DNA of 64,000 nt from Leptodactylus fallax (Eukaryota; Chordata; Amphibia; Anura; Leptodactylidae): contig CAMRHE010000330.1 of assembly GCA_947044405.1 (NCBI GenBank), positions 1,488,001 to 1,552,000 on the forward strand, written 5' to 3'. Both the position numbers and the translations under genes were made by a program. The notes under the pieces are model-generated. The model searched no databases and was not told where the DNA came from. It worked only from the letters and a program-made list of their open reading frames with translations. How positions within the stretch are numbered: position 1 is the stretch's first letter; each line of letters begins with the position of its first letter. Positions 48,441 to 60,241 of this stretch are shown piece by piece.

Positions 48441-50370
48441 CCTTTAAACACAAGAAATGTGAACCATTAGTAATAATGCAGTTTAATAAAAATGTTATGA
48501 TACTTATTATAGAGTAGACTTGGATTATATTGATAGGACTAATACGCTTTTGTTGTATCAGAATATATTCTATGTTTTTGTATTTGACTTTTCAAGAGTT
48601 TTTTAAAATATTCTCTATGACATCTAAAAATAAATTTTTTCTAAATTTTAAATTGTGGAAATGTTAAATATTGATCTCTGAAGTATTATATGCACTGCCA
48701 AAAGATAAATGTAGGTACATCATTAGGATGTCGTCCCTTCTTCTCTCGATCAATAATGGCTGAATCATTTGCACGACCTGGCCTCTAGTTCTTCACACAC
48801 TTTTATGCTTGTTCACAGTATTTGTTGTGTCCTCGGGGAGTTAGAATGATTTCACCACTGGTAGTCAACATATAGTCTACGGATTAATCTATTTTGTGAC
48901 ATGGAAAAGAAAACATTGGTCTTTTAGTTCTCATAGATTTTTTTAACCTATCTTTTAATGAAAAAAATCAGAGCTCTGTGAACAAATTTTTAAACTTTTT
49001 CTTATTTACAATTGTTGTTCTGTCCCTTAAAAAATCTAATCTTCGTCTCTATCCCTGTCAAAATTACTACACGATGACTCAAGGAAATATTTCATTCATT
49101 CAATTCCCAGTACAATTCTAACCAATCCAACTCGCTACTGAGAAAATGAAACATATAGCAAAACAGATCTGTGTATGTTATTCCCGACACCAGAGTGAAC
49201 ATTTCTAAGTGTTTTGCCTTAATTCAATAAAACCCAAGTGAAAAAATGATAGGGCGTAAACATCAATACTGCCTCCAAAGAATGTGTGCAAAAAACCCTG
49301 AATATCTATATACAGGTGTAGCAGAGTTAACCCGAACTTCTTCAATTTGGTCAACCTTCTAGGGCGTGATATCTAAAACAATGAAAATGTTTTTCCAATG
49401 AGTTTCCATTGGTTTTTGTTGTCTGCTGTGATAAGATATTATATAAGATTATCAATTGCAGATGTTTGGATTAACTCTGATACATCCCAGGTCTAGCATT
49501 GTGGATGGCACAGGGTAGGAGCCCCGAGATGGCAACCATTCACTCCTTTTTGTGTCATGGTGGCTTTGGTGCCCTTGGTTGGCACGATGTTGATGGTCAC
49601 ACTTGGATGCTGGTAGCGAGTACCCCCAGGGCAGTCCCTGTTGTAGATGTCCTGGTGTTGATATTTTGAGGTGCCCTTGATGGTTGATGCAAATGAGACA
49701 CAAGAGACACAGTGGTGGTTGAACATGTCATGCTCGCGGCAGAGTTTACTTAGAAGGCACAGTTTCTTTAAGTAAGCATACCCACACTTTTGGGCACTCT
49801 ACAAACATAGATAGAAGAAACATCTGTGCTTCATTACTTCCTCTTGTCCTCTGTCCCTTTCCACCATGGCAAATCTGGCTTCACCTATGGCATTGATCAT
49901 CAGTTTCAGCCACTATTGGGACAATTCAGGACAAGTTTCAGCCATGGATACAAGATTTTTTTGTGAGCTGTGGGGTCTGATGGTGTATGACTGCCTGTTT
50001 TGGGCTAACTACCACTAACTAACCTATAGAGCTTAAAGTGGTCTTCTACACATGTTGCTTGGGAACAGTTAACTTCTCCTACCTTGTAGAAAACTCAAAG
50101 CAGGAGCCACCCCCATGCAAAAAAAAAAACATTATAAACATTATAAAATAGTATAAAATATGTCATACATCAATACAACAATTAAGTACAACACATTACT
50201 TCTAGCAGAGACCTTGAGGGACACTACATATATCCAACAATTGCTTTCTCTTACCCAATTGCTCAATGCTGGAAAAATGTGTTAAATGTAAAACAAAATG
50301 AAAAAAATAAAATGCATGTTGCTTCTTAAAATGATGTAGTAGTATGTACTATACATGTAGAATTATAATT
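48441..50370. other. no gene recognised
   Basis: Mostly AT-rich unassigned sequence. 49480-49950 is more GC-rich and includes a frame of 83 codons on the minus strand without recognisable domain; I would not call a gene. Confidence 0.35.
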
Positions 50371-50950
50371 TATAACTAATTTCGGATAGGCCTTCAATAT
50401 AAGACCATTCAGGTGAATGAAGGAGCCATGTCCCCTTCATTATTTACCCATGTACATGGTAAAGCAGCTCAATGCAGTTCCCATTTAACTCAGCTGTAGT
50501 GCCAGGTACAGACACAGCCCCATGTACGGAACAGAGCAGTGTGGTCCTTTCATTCAGTTGATAAGGATGGGGTGCAAAGATTCAGACCCCACATTAATCA
50601 GTTATTGATAGTCTATCCTAAGGCTAGGTCAATAATGTTAAGGACCGGGAACCCCCTTTAAAATCCATTTAAGAATTCCAATATCTACATGGGCTCATGG
50701 GCTCCCTCGGGGTCATGTCACTTTGACACAAGTGTTATGGCCTCAGTCGACTCCACATGACTGAACAGGCCCAATTACAGGCCTCAGTGGTTCCCCTGTG
50801 ATTGGACCTCAGTGGTCATGCTGTTGGTCCCAACATCATGGCACATATGAAAGAATGATTATGTCAAGGGAGCCCAGGAGAGGTGAGGGAAGCTGAGTAT
50901 CAGTGTTTATTATGTTTCTGCACCTCACTGGGGCCTACACATATTATACT
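50371..50950. repeat. T2-like fragment followed by the 'cctcagtggt' repeat
   Basis: 50371-50660 has aataggccttcaatat-type ends and ggaacccccttta, resembling a T2 terminus. 50690-50950 shares ggcctcagtggttcccctgtgattgg and cctcagtggtcatg blocks with 13900-14330. Confidence 0.45.
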
Positions 50951-51568
50951 CTAGGGTTGGGCTGAACACAAGAATTTTGGAAAATTCATAACAAACCTGA
51001 CTTATTACAAAATGGTTCAGTCAGCAGACCATGCACCAGAGAGTACAGGAGATGGGTCACTCAAACCCCAAGGACCAGGAGTAGGGGAGTATTCCTTTTC
51101 TAAAAAAATCTTACACCACCCCACAGAAGAGCCTTTGCCTCTAGATCAAATCCATATCCAGAATCAGGCAAATAAGTGTAACAGGCAATATTCAGTAATA
51201 AAATATACTGCAACATTTACTATTATCATTTCTATTGATTTATCAAATTAATAAAAAACTTAGAAAAGTTTAGATATGCTTTAGAACTGTCCAAAATGCC
51301 CCATTTAATGCAAACTTTGCATAAATCTTATTCCTTTTGTGTTCTTGCAATGAATTATTTTCTATTGGTAAGTCCTGTCATTGTATGAAGCTGCGCCATG
51401 ATATTCTTCTCGTGAAAATGATGGGAACTATGGCAAAACCACTATTGTAAGTCAGAAGAATATAATGAGTGCTAGTCGCATCTGTCATGTGATGGATCTG
51501 GCAATGCATTTTGGAATATTTATAAATTTAAATTATGATACACGTGTAAAAAGGGTCTTCAATGCTTT
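50951..51568. other. no gene recognised
   Basis: Unassigned AT-rich sequence. Confidence 0.35.
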
Positions 51569-51785
51569 AGAGGGGCTTTTCGTACCTAAATATTGATGAC
51601 CTGTCCTTTGGCAATCAATATCGGATCGGCAAGGGTCTGACACCTGCCACCCCCACTGATAAGCTGCTCAAAACAGAAGCAATGCTTGGGTGAGCACCAC
51701 GTCAATATTAAAGTCATGTGACATCAAGTTCATTGGTCACATGGCTTGTTTGAAGCCTAGTCCCATTCAAGTAAATGGGGCTTAA
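51569..51785. repeat. foldback-type repeat fragment
   Basis: gaggggcttttcgtacctaa, atattgatgacctgtccttt and gcaagggtctgacacctgcc are blocks shared with the 617-946 and 37080 fragments. It carries caagttcattggtcacatgg in the centre. Confidence 0.5.
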
Positions 51786-53036
51786 AGCCAACCTGTTAGG
51801 GAATTTTGCATTTTTAACTTTTGCATTTTTCAGTTCACAGACTCACATGATGGATTATTGTTTGAGAAACAATTTGTACTTTACAATGGTACCATTCAAT
51901 ATGCTGTGCAATGTACTGGGAAGCTGGAAAAAAATTCATAATGAGGTGCAATTGGAGAAAAAAATGCATTTGCGCCAAGTTCATATGGGTTTAATTTTTA
52001 CGGCGTTCACTGTGTGGTAAAAATGACGTTACCTGTATTCTGCGGGTCAGTCCGAACACGGTGATACCAAACTTATATAGTATTTGTAATGTTTTGATAC
52101 CTTTTAAGAAATTAAAAACTGTGCAAAATAGAAAAAATAATTTGTGTCGCCATATTGTGTCACCTGTAACTTTTTCATATTTACATGTATGGAGCTGGGT
52201 AAGGCGTCTTTTTATGCGGGACAAGATGATGTTTTTACTGATATTATTTGGGGAAAGATCTGATGGTTTTATCACTTTTTATTCAATTTTTTTATAGGAG
52301 GCAAAGTGTTGAAAAAAAAACGCTATTTGGCTATTTTGATTTTTTTCACCGCTACGCCGTTCACCATATGGGATAATTATTTAAATATTTTAATAGTTCG
52401 GGCATTTTGGAGCGCGGGGATACCTAATGTGTTTATGTTTGCTTTTGTTTATTTAGTTTTATATGTGATCTAGGGAAAGGGGGGTGATTTGAACTTTTGT
52501 GTCTTTTTATTTTTTTTATACTTTTAAAAACTTTTTTTTTCTTCTTTTACTTTTATGATCAGACCCACTAGGGACCTTCAAACCTAGGGGGTCTGATCGC
52601 TGATACTATTCGCTGCAATACTACTGTATTGCAGTGAATAGCAAAATGCCTAGCTCTCTATTTCACGCTGCCTCTGGCATCGTGCAATAGATCTAATGCA
52701 ATGACAAGCCTGGGAGCCTTCAATAGGCTCCCGGCTGTCATGGCAACTGATCGCTGCCCTCTGATGACGTTCAGGAGGGCAGCGATCGGTGAAAAATGGC
52801 GGCGCCGGTGGTGCCTGAGCAGTTTAGACGCCACGGTCCCGTTTGACCGCGGCGTTTAAAGGGTTAACAGCAGTCATCGGTGAAGGCACCGATTGCTGCT
52901 GTTAGCAGCTGGTCCTGGCTGTATTATACAGCCAGCACCCACCGTGTATAGAGAGAGCTCAGCTCCTGAGCCCTCTCCATACATCCCCCATGTCACCAAT
53001 GACATACAGGTACGTCATTAGTTGTTAAGGGGTTAA
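51786..53036 (+). mobile_element. long non-coding interspersed repeat of anuran type
   Basis: About 1.2 kb with a T-rich first part and a GC-rich second part. Several hairpins occur: gatcagaccc facing gggtctgatc (52558-52597), attcgctgcaatac facing gtattgcagtgaat (52607-52640), gccctcctg-type pairs near 52755-52785, and gttaacagcag facing ctgctgttag. It ends with ttgttaaggggttaa. I recognise the general layout from anuran genomes, but do not know its class. No open frame. Confidence 0.5.
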
Positions 53037-53780
53037 ACTGCATCATAGTATACAAATACTAGTAAAAAGAATGCTGAACCACCGGGATGACTATTAAGTA
53101 AAAAACTTTTCGGTCAGTTCCATGTGAGTGTAATACAACCACATTTCTTTGTACGGCTACAAGTCCCAGGCCAACAGTGGGTCTAATGATTTGGGAGAAC
53201 ATCATGTTGGGGAATTAAGGTATGAGGTTGGGAGATTGGTTTAGTAGCCTTCCAGTCAGTCTGTTACTTGCAGCCTTTTCATTTTAAAATTGACTTGGAA
53301 AGACCATTAAGAGTACTAAATGGTCTTCAGTCTACTAAGTACTGTAGAATATAAAATTTATGGGACATCTTTGACATTCCCATGACCTATATTAATAGTA
53401 TTTATCTCAGATCTACTAATTTTTGTAGCATGTAGGCATGTAGACGAATCCAACAATACCAAAGAGTCATATATTCGGGAATGTTAAAGGGTTTGCCTCG
53501 GGTGTTCTGCTCCCTGCTTTGCTCCCCTTCTCCTCCCCTATGCCAGCCCTCATAGCACAGGTAATTTACCTGTGAGATCAGGGGAAGAAGGAAGGGGCAG
53601 AGCGACTGGTGGGGCGGAATGTTGGTCCATTGTCAAGAGTCCTCTCGATCAGGTAAGTTAATCTAAACTCTTCAGACAACCCATTTAATACTGAAATCAG
53701 CGGTGCACAAAATTGATGTTGACTCTTTATCAGTATATGATTGTTTTCTTATGTTGATATCGCTTTTCTTTTTGTGTGTA
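53037..53780. other. no gene recognised
   Basis: Unassigned. 53487-53700 may be a T2-like fragment (gttaaagggtttgcctcggg at its left, caacccatttaata at its right). Confidence 0.35.
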
Positions 53781-54346
53781 TAGTATTGTGCAAACATTTT
53801 ATGAAGATGGCAAACATGCTGCTGTGAAATGAATGAACATATGAAAGAAAACTTTCAAAAATCAAAGTAATAGTTTATTTTTGACAATTAACAAAATGAA
53901 GTGAATGAACACCAGAGAATTCCTAAATCCCATCAATATTTGGTGTGACCTTTGCCCTTTGTTTTCCATCAATTCTTCTAAATACACTTGCAGACAGTTT
54001 TTAAAGGAATTCGAAAGGGAGTTTGTTCCCGCCATCTTGGAGAACTAAGCACAGATCTTCTGTGGAAGTAAGCTTGCTCCAGTCCTTCTGTCTCTTCATG
54101 TAATCCCAGACAGACTGGATGATTTTGAGATCAAGGCTCTTTGGAGGCCATATCATCACTTCAGGACTCCTCCTTTAAAGGGCAAAGGTCACACCAAATA
54201 TTGATGGGATTTAGATTTCTTTTTTGGTCTTTCACTTCAATTTATTAATTGGCAGAAATAAACTAGTAAGACTTCTATTTTTGACGAAATTCTTGCTTTG
54301 CTGCATTTTTTTCCACAGCTGCCTAAAAATTTTGCACAGTACTGTA
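53781..54346 (-). mobile_element. Tc1/mariner deletion derivative (CAGTACTGTGCAAAA family)
   Basis: Left end tagtattgtgcaaacatttt and right end tgcctaaaaattttgcacag with tactgta are inverted, flanked by TA. Long subterminal inverted repeats (aatcccatcaatatttggtg with tgacctttgccc, and its mirror at 54180-54220) bracket a core of about 220 bp. The minus strand of the core encodes PPKSLDLKIIQSVWDYMKRQK and DWSKLTSTEDLCLVLQDGG, the last part of a Tc1-type transposase. In this family the pattern is usually 'SPDLNIIE.VWD', so the third catalytic residue is glutamine here. Non-functional. Confidence 0.8.
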
Positions 54347-55425
54347 TTTAACACTGCTTCAATATTTTAATTGCCTTTTTTACTTGGTTAATCATTACAA
54401 ACTAATTAATTGGATTTTTTAAAATTCAATGTTGTCCTAAGTTGTTTTTTTTTTTTTAACAGAAAAATGTTTACTGTCTGCTCAACAAATTAATTAATGA
54501 CTCATTATTAGTATTTGAGACTAATAAGGATATTTTTGTTCTCGGCATATTTGGTTAGATAGACAATGTCACTTACATTATTTCTTTTCTCTATTTCATG
54601 GCTCACAATTAGCAAGTAACTTTATGGACTGTACCATTTAGTATGGTAAAAGCTGACACATAGTCTTAAGGAGCAGCACCTTATGTTTTGCACATTTCAG
54701 CTGTTTTATTGATTGTAATTGTTGACATGTGAAGGTTGGATTATTACTTTTTCAGGAGTTACATTTAATTCACCTATCCAGATAATTAAAGTTCTGGATG
54801 ACAGTGAAGGCCAAATATCCGCAAGCCAAATAAAGAATGACTTGACAACTGTAGCCTTGCACTTGAGACACGTAATTTAGGTGCTCTGGCTGAAGGTTCA
54901 CAGAAACTATTTCCAAGACAAAGATTTACTATATTACTGTATTATATATGTATGTCTTTTTATTCTGGCATTTTAATGACAGAACTCTAAGGAGAAAATG
55001 TTATATTTGTAGTGTATTGTCAATGATTTTAGTGTAAGTAGTCTACTACAATGAGTTGTTATTATACTTGGTTATTATAATACATAAAGAAAATATATAA
55101 TTATAAAAAAGTTGTTTTTAAAATGCCATTATGTATATTTACAAAAAAAACATGCAATTCTGCAATTTTCATTCTAGCCACTGAGCCTCATAATAGGCGG
55201 ACACTTCCTGTTCTGTAGACATCACTTTTCAGCAGTTCTGTCATTTTGATCTCTACTTCTCTACTACATGAAACTACTCTATGTTTGTCTGTCACAATAG
55301 CACATATGGACAGGGATAGAATAGTGTTTCATTATAAACTCATCCAAGTTTAATTAATAAAAATAAAAGAAAGAACTGCAAAATTATAGAGATTCACAAA
55401 TATGTTAATGGTTCTAAATAAATTT
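54347..55425. other. no gene; candidate low-copy block 54380-54900, T2-like piece at 55130-55300
   Basis: 54380-54900 lacks repeat structure and is dense in homeodomain-type TAAT sites (ttggttaatcattac, aactaattaattgg, attaattaatgactcat). 55170-55230 shares gccactgagcctcataatag with the 21333-21961 MITE. Confidence 0.35.
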
Positions 55426-55600
55426 TCATAAATGAATAGTGCATTTCAATATAGGAAACGTTGTAATATTTATTATTAAAGAAATATGTTTCCTTTTCCA
55501 CCTATTAAACTGCTCTCCTACTCATCATTTTCACTCAGATTGTTTGTTTATACAGTATTCCATGTCTTTATTCACTTATATTTCATACAGAAAATATTTG
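55426..55600 (+). repeat. repeat shared with 63465-63620
   Basis: ttcataaatgaatagt, attaaagaaatatgtttcc, aaactgctctcctactc and cactcagattgtttgtttat line up with 63465-63600 in the same order. Each copy is followed by a Tc1 element in the same orientation. Confidence 0.65.
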
Positions 55601-55669
55601 AAAACAGTAATGTATAGCCATTTATTATTTAGTGTAAAAATTTGCTAATAATTCATATATATAGTATGT

Positions 55670-56245
55670 ACAGACGTGGACAAAATTGTTGGTACCCCTC
55701 GTTTAATGAAAGAAAAACCCACAATGGTCACAGAAATAACTTGAATCTGACAAAAGTAATAATATATAAAAATTCTATGAAAAAGAACAAATGAAAGTCA
55801 GACATTGCTTTTCAACCAAAAAAGAAAACTCATGAAACAGGCCTGGACAGAAATGATGGTTCCCTTAACTTAATATTTTGTTGCACAACCTTTTGAGGCA
55901 ATCCCTGCAATCAAACGATTCCTGTAACTGTCAATGAGACTTCTGCACCTCTCAGCAGGTATTTTGGCCACTCCTCATGAGCAAACTGCTCCAGTTGTCT
56001 TGGGTTTGAAGGGTGCCTTTTCCAGACGGCATGTTTCAGCTCCTTCCAAAGATGCTCAATAGGATTTAGGTCAGGGCTCATAGAAGGCCACTTCAGAATA
56101 GTCCAATGTTTTCCTCTTAGCCATTCTTGGGTGTTTTTAGCTGTGTGTTTTGGGTCATTATCCTTTTGCAAGACCCATGACCTGCGACTGAGACCAAACT
56201 TTCTGACACTGGGCAGCACATTTCTCTCTAGAATCCCTTGTAATC
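55670..56245 (-). mobile_element. Tc1/mariner fragment (GTGGACAAAATTGTTGG family), half element
   Basis: Begins acgtggacaaaattgttggt, contains the non-coding subterminal region, and then the C-terminal third of the transposase on the minus strand (55911-56219). The frame reads LPSVRKFGLSRRSWVLQKDN, DPKHTAKNTQEWLRGKHW, then SPDLNPIEHLWKELKH. The second aspartate (in KDNDPKH) and the glutamate (NPIEH) of the DDE triad are present. It stops at about 56245, where AT-rich sequence begins, so the 5' half of the gene and the other terminus are missing. Confidence 0.85.
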
Positions 56246-56249
56246 TTAT

Positions 56250-56283
56250 GTGATTTATATAAATATAAATATATATGTATATA

Positions 56284-56331
<48 letters not shown>
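56250..56331. repeat. (AT)n microsatellite
   Basis: AT dinucleotides, pure from about 56291 to 56330. Confidence 0.95.
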
Positions 56332-56335
<4 letters not shown>

Positions 56336-56911
56336 TGAGTTTCTGTCTGTCTATCTGTTCTTTATGCACAACCAAACGACTGGACCGATCTTTATCAAAT
56401 TTGACACACAGGTACATCAGGTCTCTGGGAAGGTTTTAGGACGTACCGTTCCTGAGATACAGTATTCCCAAAAAATGACCTGCATTAGCCAATACAAGCC
56501 TGCAAGTCTTTCACTCATATTACAACTGCCATACACATGGTCACATGTCCCTTATCAGCCAATAGAAGCTTGCAGGTGCTTAGTCTCCACATGCACACAG
56601 CTGCACTCCAGGTTTCCATAGCAACCAAGCTATTTATGACCTGTATTAGTCAATAGCAGTTCGCAGGCCCTTAAATATTCAGACGTATGACGTGTATCAG
56701 CCAATATAACTTCACCAGGTTTCCATAACAGCACAGACATAAATAGACTGTACCTATACTGGACTGCCATACTGGATGTCAGCATTCTTATAAATCGATA
56801 CGTATTTAAACTACACACAAATGACATACAAAACAGACCAGTGGCAATTCTTATTGGGCCACTACACAAACAAAAAATGAAATATACCCGTGTGAAACTG
56901 GGTCCTTCTGG

Positions 56912-56912
<1 letters not shown>
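56332..56912 (+). mobile_element. putative Helitron-like non-autonomous repeat
   Basis: Starts after the AT tract with gtttctgtctgtctatctgt, has caaccaaacgactggaccga and tatcaaatttgacacacagg, two 'cagccaatagaagcttgcag'-type internal duplications, and ends near cccgtgtgaaactgggtcct. That end could form a short hairpin (cccgtgt..aactggg), as at Helitron 3' ends, but the CTRR terminus is not intact. Classification is tentative. Confidence 0.4.

Positions 56913-56962
<50 letters not shown>
56913..56962. repeat. (AT)n microsatellite, split by a Tc1 insertion
   Basis: About 23 AT dinucleotides. A short TA run continues at 58521-58529 after the Tc1 element. Confidence 0.9.
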
Positions 56963-56963
<1 letters not shown>

Positions 56964-56964
56964 A

Positions 56965-58520
56965 CAGTACAGACCAAAAGTTTGGACACACCTTCTCATT
57001 CCAAGAGTTTTCTGTATTTTCATGACTATAAAAATTGTAGATTCACACTGAAGTCTTCAAAACTATGACTTAACACATGTGGAATTATATACTTAACAAA
57101 AAAGTGTGAAACTACTGAAAATATGTCTTATATTCTAGGTTCTTCAAAGTAGCCACCTTTTGCTTTGATTACTGCTTTGAGATGCTTAGCACTTGTTGGC
57201 CCTTTTGCCTTCACTCTGCGGTCCAGCTCACCCCAAATCATCTCGATTGGGTTCAGGTCTGGTGACTGTGGAGGCCAGGTCATCTGGCGTAGCACCCCAT
57301 CACTCTCCTTCTTCGTCAAATAGCCCTTACACAGTCTGGAGGTGTGTTTGGGGTCATTGTCCTGTTGAAAAATAAATGATGGTCCAACTAAACGCAAACC
57401 GGATGGAATAGCATGCCGCCGCAAGATGCTGTGGTAACCATGCTGGTTCAGTATTCCTTCAATTTTGAATAAATCCCCAACAGTGTCAACAGCAAAGCAC
57501 CCCCACACCATCACACCTCCTCCTCCATGCTTCACGGTGGAAACCAGGCATGTAGAGTCCATTCGTTCACCTTTTCTGCGTCACACAAAGACACGGTGGT
57601 TGGAACCAAAGATCTCAAATTTGGACTCATCAGACCAAAGCACAGATTTCCACAGGTCTAATGTCTATTCCTTGTGTTCTTTAGCCCAAACAAGTCTTTT
57701 CTGCTTGTCGCCTGTCCTTAGCAGTGGTTTCCTAGCAGCTATTTTACCATGAAGGCCTGCTGCACACAGTCTCCTCTTAACAGTTGTTGCAGAGATGTGT
57801 CTGCTGCTAGAACTCTGTGTGGCATTGACCTGGTCTCTAATCTGAGCTGCTGTTAACCTGCGATTTCTGAGGCTGATGACTCGGATGAACTTATCCTCCG
57901 CAGCAGAGGTGAATCTTGGTCTTCCTTTCCTGGGGCGGTCCTCATGTGAGCCAGTTTCTTTGTAGCACTTGATGGTTTTGGCCACTGCACTTGGGGACAC
58001 TTTCAAAGTTTTCCCAATTTTTTCGGACTGACTGACCATCATTTCTTAAAGTAATGATGGCCACTCATTTTTCTTTACTTAGCTGCTTTGTTCTTGCCAT
58101 AATACAAATTCTAACATTCCATTCAGTAGGACTATCAGCTGTGTATCCACCTGACTTCTGAACAACACAACTGATGGTCCCAACCCCATTTATAAGGCAA
58201 GAAATCCCACTTATTAAACCTGACAGGGCACACCTGTGAAGTGAAAACCATTTCAGGTGACTACCTCTTGAAGCTCATCCTCATCAAGAGAATGCCAAGA
58301 GTGTGCAAAGCAGTAATCAAAGCAAAAGGTGGCTACTTTGAAGAACCTAGAATATAAGACATATTTTCAGTTGTTTCACACTTTTTTGTTAAGTATATAA
58401 TTCCACATGTGTTAATTCATAGTTTTGATACCTTTAGTGTGAATCTACAATTTTTATAGTCATGAAAATACAGAAAACTCTTGGAATGAGAAGGTGTGTC
58501 CAAACTTTTGGTCTGTACTG
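56965..58520 (-). mobile_element. complete Tc1/mariner element, 1556 bp, TA target duplication
   Basis: Termini CAGTACAGACCAAAAGTTTG (left) and its inverted copy (right) are flanked by TA at 56963-56964 and 58521-58522. Inverted repeats extend about 220 bp. The right repeat includes an inverted copy of the last transposase codons: KAVIKAKGGYFEEPRI is encoded on the minus strand near 57128-57175 and again on the plus strand near 58306-58360. Both ends and the whole transposase region are present, making this the best-preserved DNA transposon in the window. Confidence 0.93.
57128..58110 (-). pseudogene. Tc1-type transposase, disrupted
   Basis: The likely original start is ATG near 58103 (MARTKQLSKEK then TGA). 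A single extra A in an A-run near 58020 shifts the frame. From 58042 the frame is open: KVSPSAVAKTIKCYKETGS is the helix-turn-helix, followed by RPRKGRPR and VKRRLCAAGLHGKIAARK. It is interrupted by TAG at 57667-57665 and by TGA at 57583-57581 (probably from CGA), and otherwise continues in the same frame to 57128. The DDE triad is visible: LWSDESKFEIFG, then FIFQQDNDPKHTSRL, then SPDLNPIEMIWGEL, a DD34E spacing. The C-terminus passes directly from SAKHL to KAVIKAKGG, shorter than I would expect. Four lesions (TGA, frameshift, TAG, TGA) make it inactive. Confidence 0.88.
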
Positions 58521-59504
58521 TATATATATCAGGGAGTGGTCCAGGGAATATTATTTGATGGGCTGAGCACTGGAGACAAAATTTTCTTCCTCCTGGTGGC
58601 GAGCTAATTTGCAATTTTTTTATATTATTGTAGCAATACCAAACAGAGAATATATTTGGAGCATGTGCCTACATGTAACAGTTCTGTGCCTTTACAGTAT
58701 CTTTAAGAGATTCTAGCTCTCCAATGCAGATAGACTAAAAAATGAATCCATAATTATACAGTATTCCTACAATTCTTTCCAATGTTGTGCTGTGAATATA
58801 ATTATATTTATTACATGTTTCAAATAGATAAAGAAATGCAATTGAAATGCTTATGCCCCCATCATCAATCTTTTGTCAGAAGAGCAGCCTCAATCTAATA
58901 TATCGCCAAAGCCTTGACCTACGTTGTAAATTTCTTTACACTTCCATGAAACTTTAATTTGCAGGAACACTACAAAATAAGTGTCCAGTGTTTTTATGAC
59001 TCTACTGACCTTCAATATTCAGAATGGTTCAGAATCTGTGAAGAAATTTTATTTGTGTTTAGATTAAAAGCATTCTGTCATTCCAAAGAAAGCAGTCAAC
59101 GAAAAATAAAAAAAGCACTAATTAATACATTGACACATCTGCAAAAATTAAGCAGCAATCAGACCTATGGAGCAAAATGACCACTTCAAATAGTTACTGA
59201 AGTGTGAAGCCTTCATTGCCAGATGATGTGTATTATATATCTATTTATATTTTAAGGGACCATTATTTCCACATTATGAGAACCAGTAGTGTACACAGAA
59301 AAATGGGAGCTCCATCGTGATTATCGAAATGGACTGCCATTCTGGTGGAAGAAAGATTTGACATTTCTTTTATCCTTTTACTCAAAAATGAGGAATATTT
59401 CTAATGCACTTTTCTTATCCAAAGGACTAAAAGCACAGGGAGAGTTGTGGAAAAGGGAGCACGGGAAGACAATTTATCCACTAGTATATTTTTGGCATGT
59501 AGTA
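58521..59504. other. no gene recognised
   Basis: 58565-58620 (ttttcttcctcctggtggcg) resembles an arm of the 2911-3130 palindrome. Otherwise AT-rich and unassigned. Confidence 0.35.
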
Positions 59505-59507
59505 GGA

Positions 59508-59571
<64 letters not shown>

Positions 59572-59572
59572 A
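59505..59572 (+). repeat. (AAAG)n microsatellite
   Basis: About 17 uninterrupted aaag units. Confidence 0.95.
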
Positions 59573-59741
59573 CATATTTTCCTTGACAGCTTTTTAATTT
59601 GTTGATATATTTTGCATATTTTCCTTTTTCTTGTAAAGCACTGTTATCACTACATTTTTGGGTGGTCATTTAAAAGGTACCTAAAAACCAAGGCAACACC
59701 ACAAGTTCGAGCATTCAATTTAAAAAAAATCATAAAGATAC

Positions 59742-60241
59742 TTAAAGGGGTATTCCCATGAACATAACCATATCTGTATTTGTAGATAATTAAAAGTTAA
59801 ACATTTTTGTAAATATAAGTAGTTAAAAATTCTGCAGAGTTTTACAGATTTTCTCTAACCATCTTAGTGGGGACAGTCTGTTGTCTTGATTGGTTTCCAG
59901 TGGCTATGACCACGAATGCAGAAACTCTCTATGGTCTGGGACTTGTCAGGACTTGATTTTCTTATTGTAGCTGGGTTATCAGGCAGGAACACTACATGTA
60001 TCAAAAGATAACCCGGCCACAATAAGGACACCATGGATGATTTTCTGACCTTAGAAAGCTCCTGCATTCATGGTTGTATCCATTGGCAACCGATGAAGAT
60101 AGCAAGACTTTGACCACAAGATATTTAGAGAAGATCTTTAAAACTCTGCACAATGTTTAATTACTTATATTTGCAAAAATGTTTAACTTTTAATTATCTA
60201 CAAATTTAAAAATGGCTATGTTTGTGGGAATACCCCTTTAA
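59742..60241. mobile_element. TTAA-flanked MITE with long inverted repeats (Kolobok/T2 type)
   Basis: Exact TTAA at 59742-59745 and 60238-60241. Terminal AGGGGTATTCCCA mirrors the right end, and similarity continues for about 110 bp (gtagataattaaaagttaaa, catttttg(t/c)aaatataagt). TTAAAGGGG fits the T2 TTAAAGGRR terminus. The unique centre of about 250 bp is non-coding. Confidence 0.85.

Noticed and set aside
49452..49726. 77-83 codon minus-strand frames in a GC-richer stretch
   Set aside because: No domain recognised and no start or splice support; left as unassigned.
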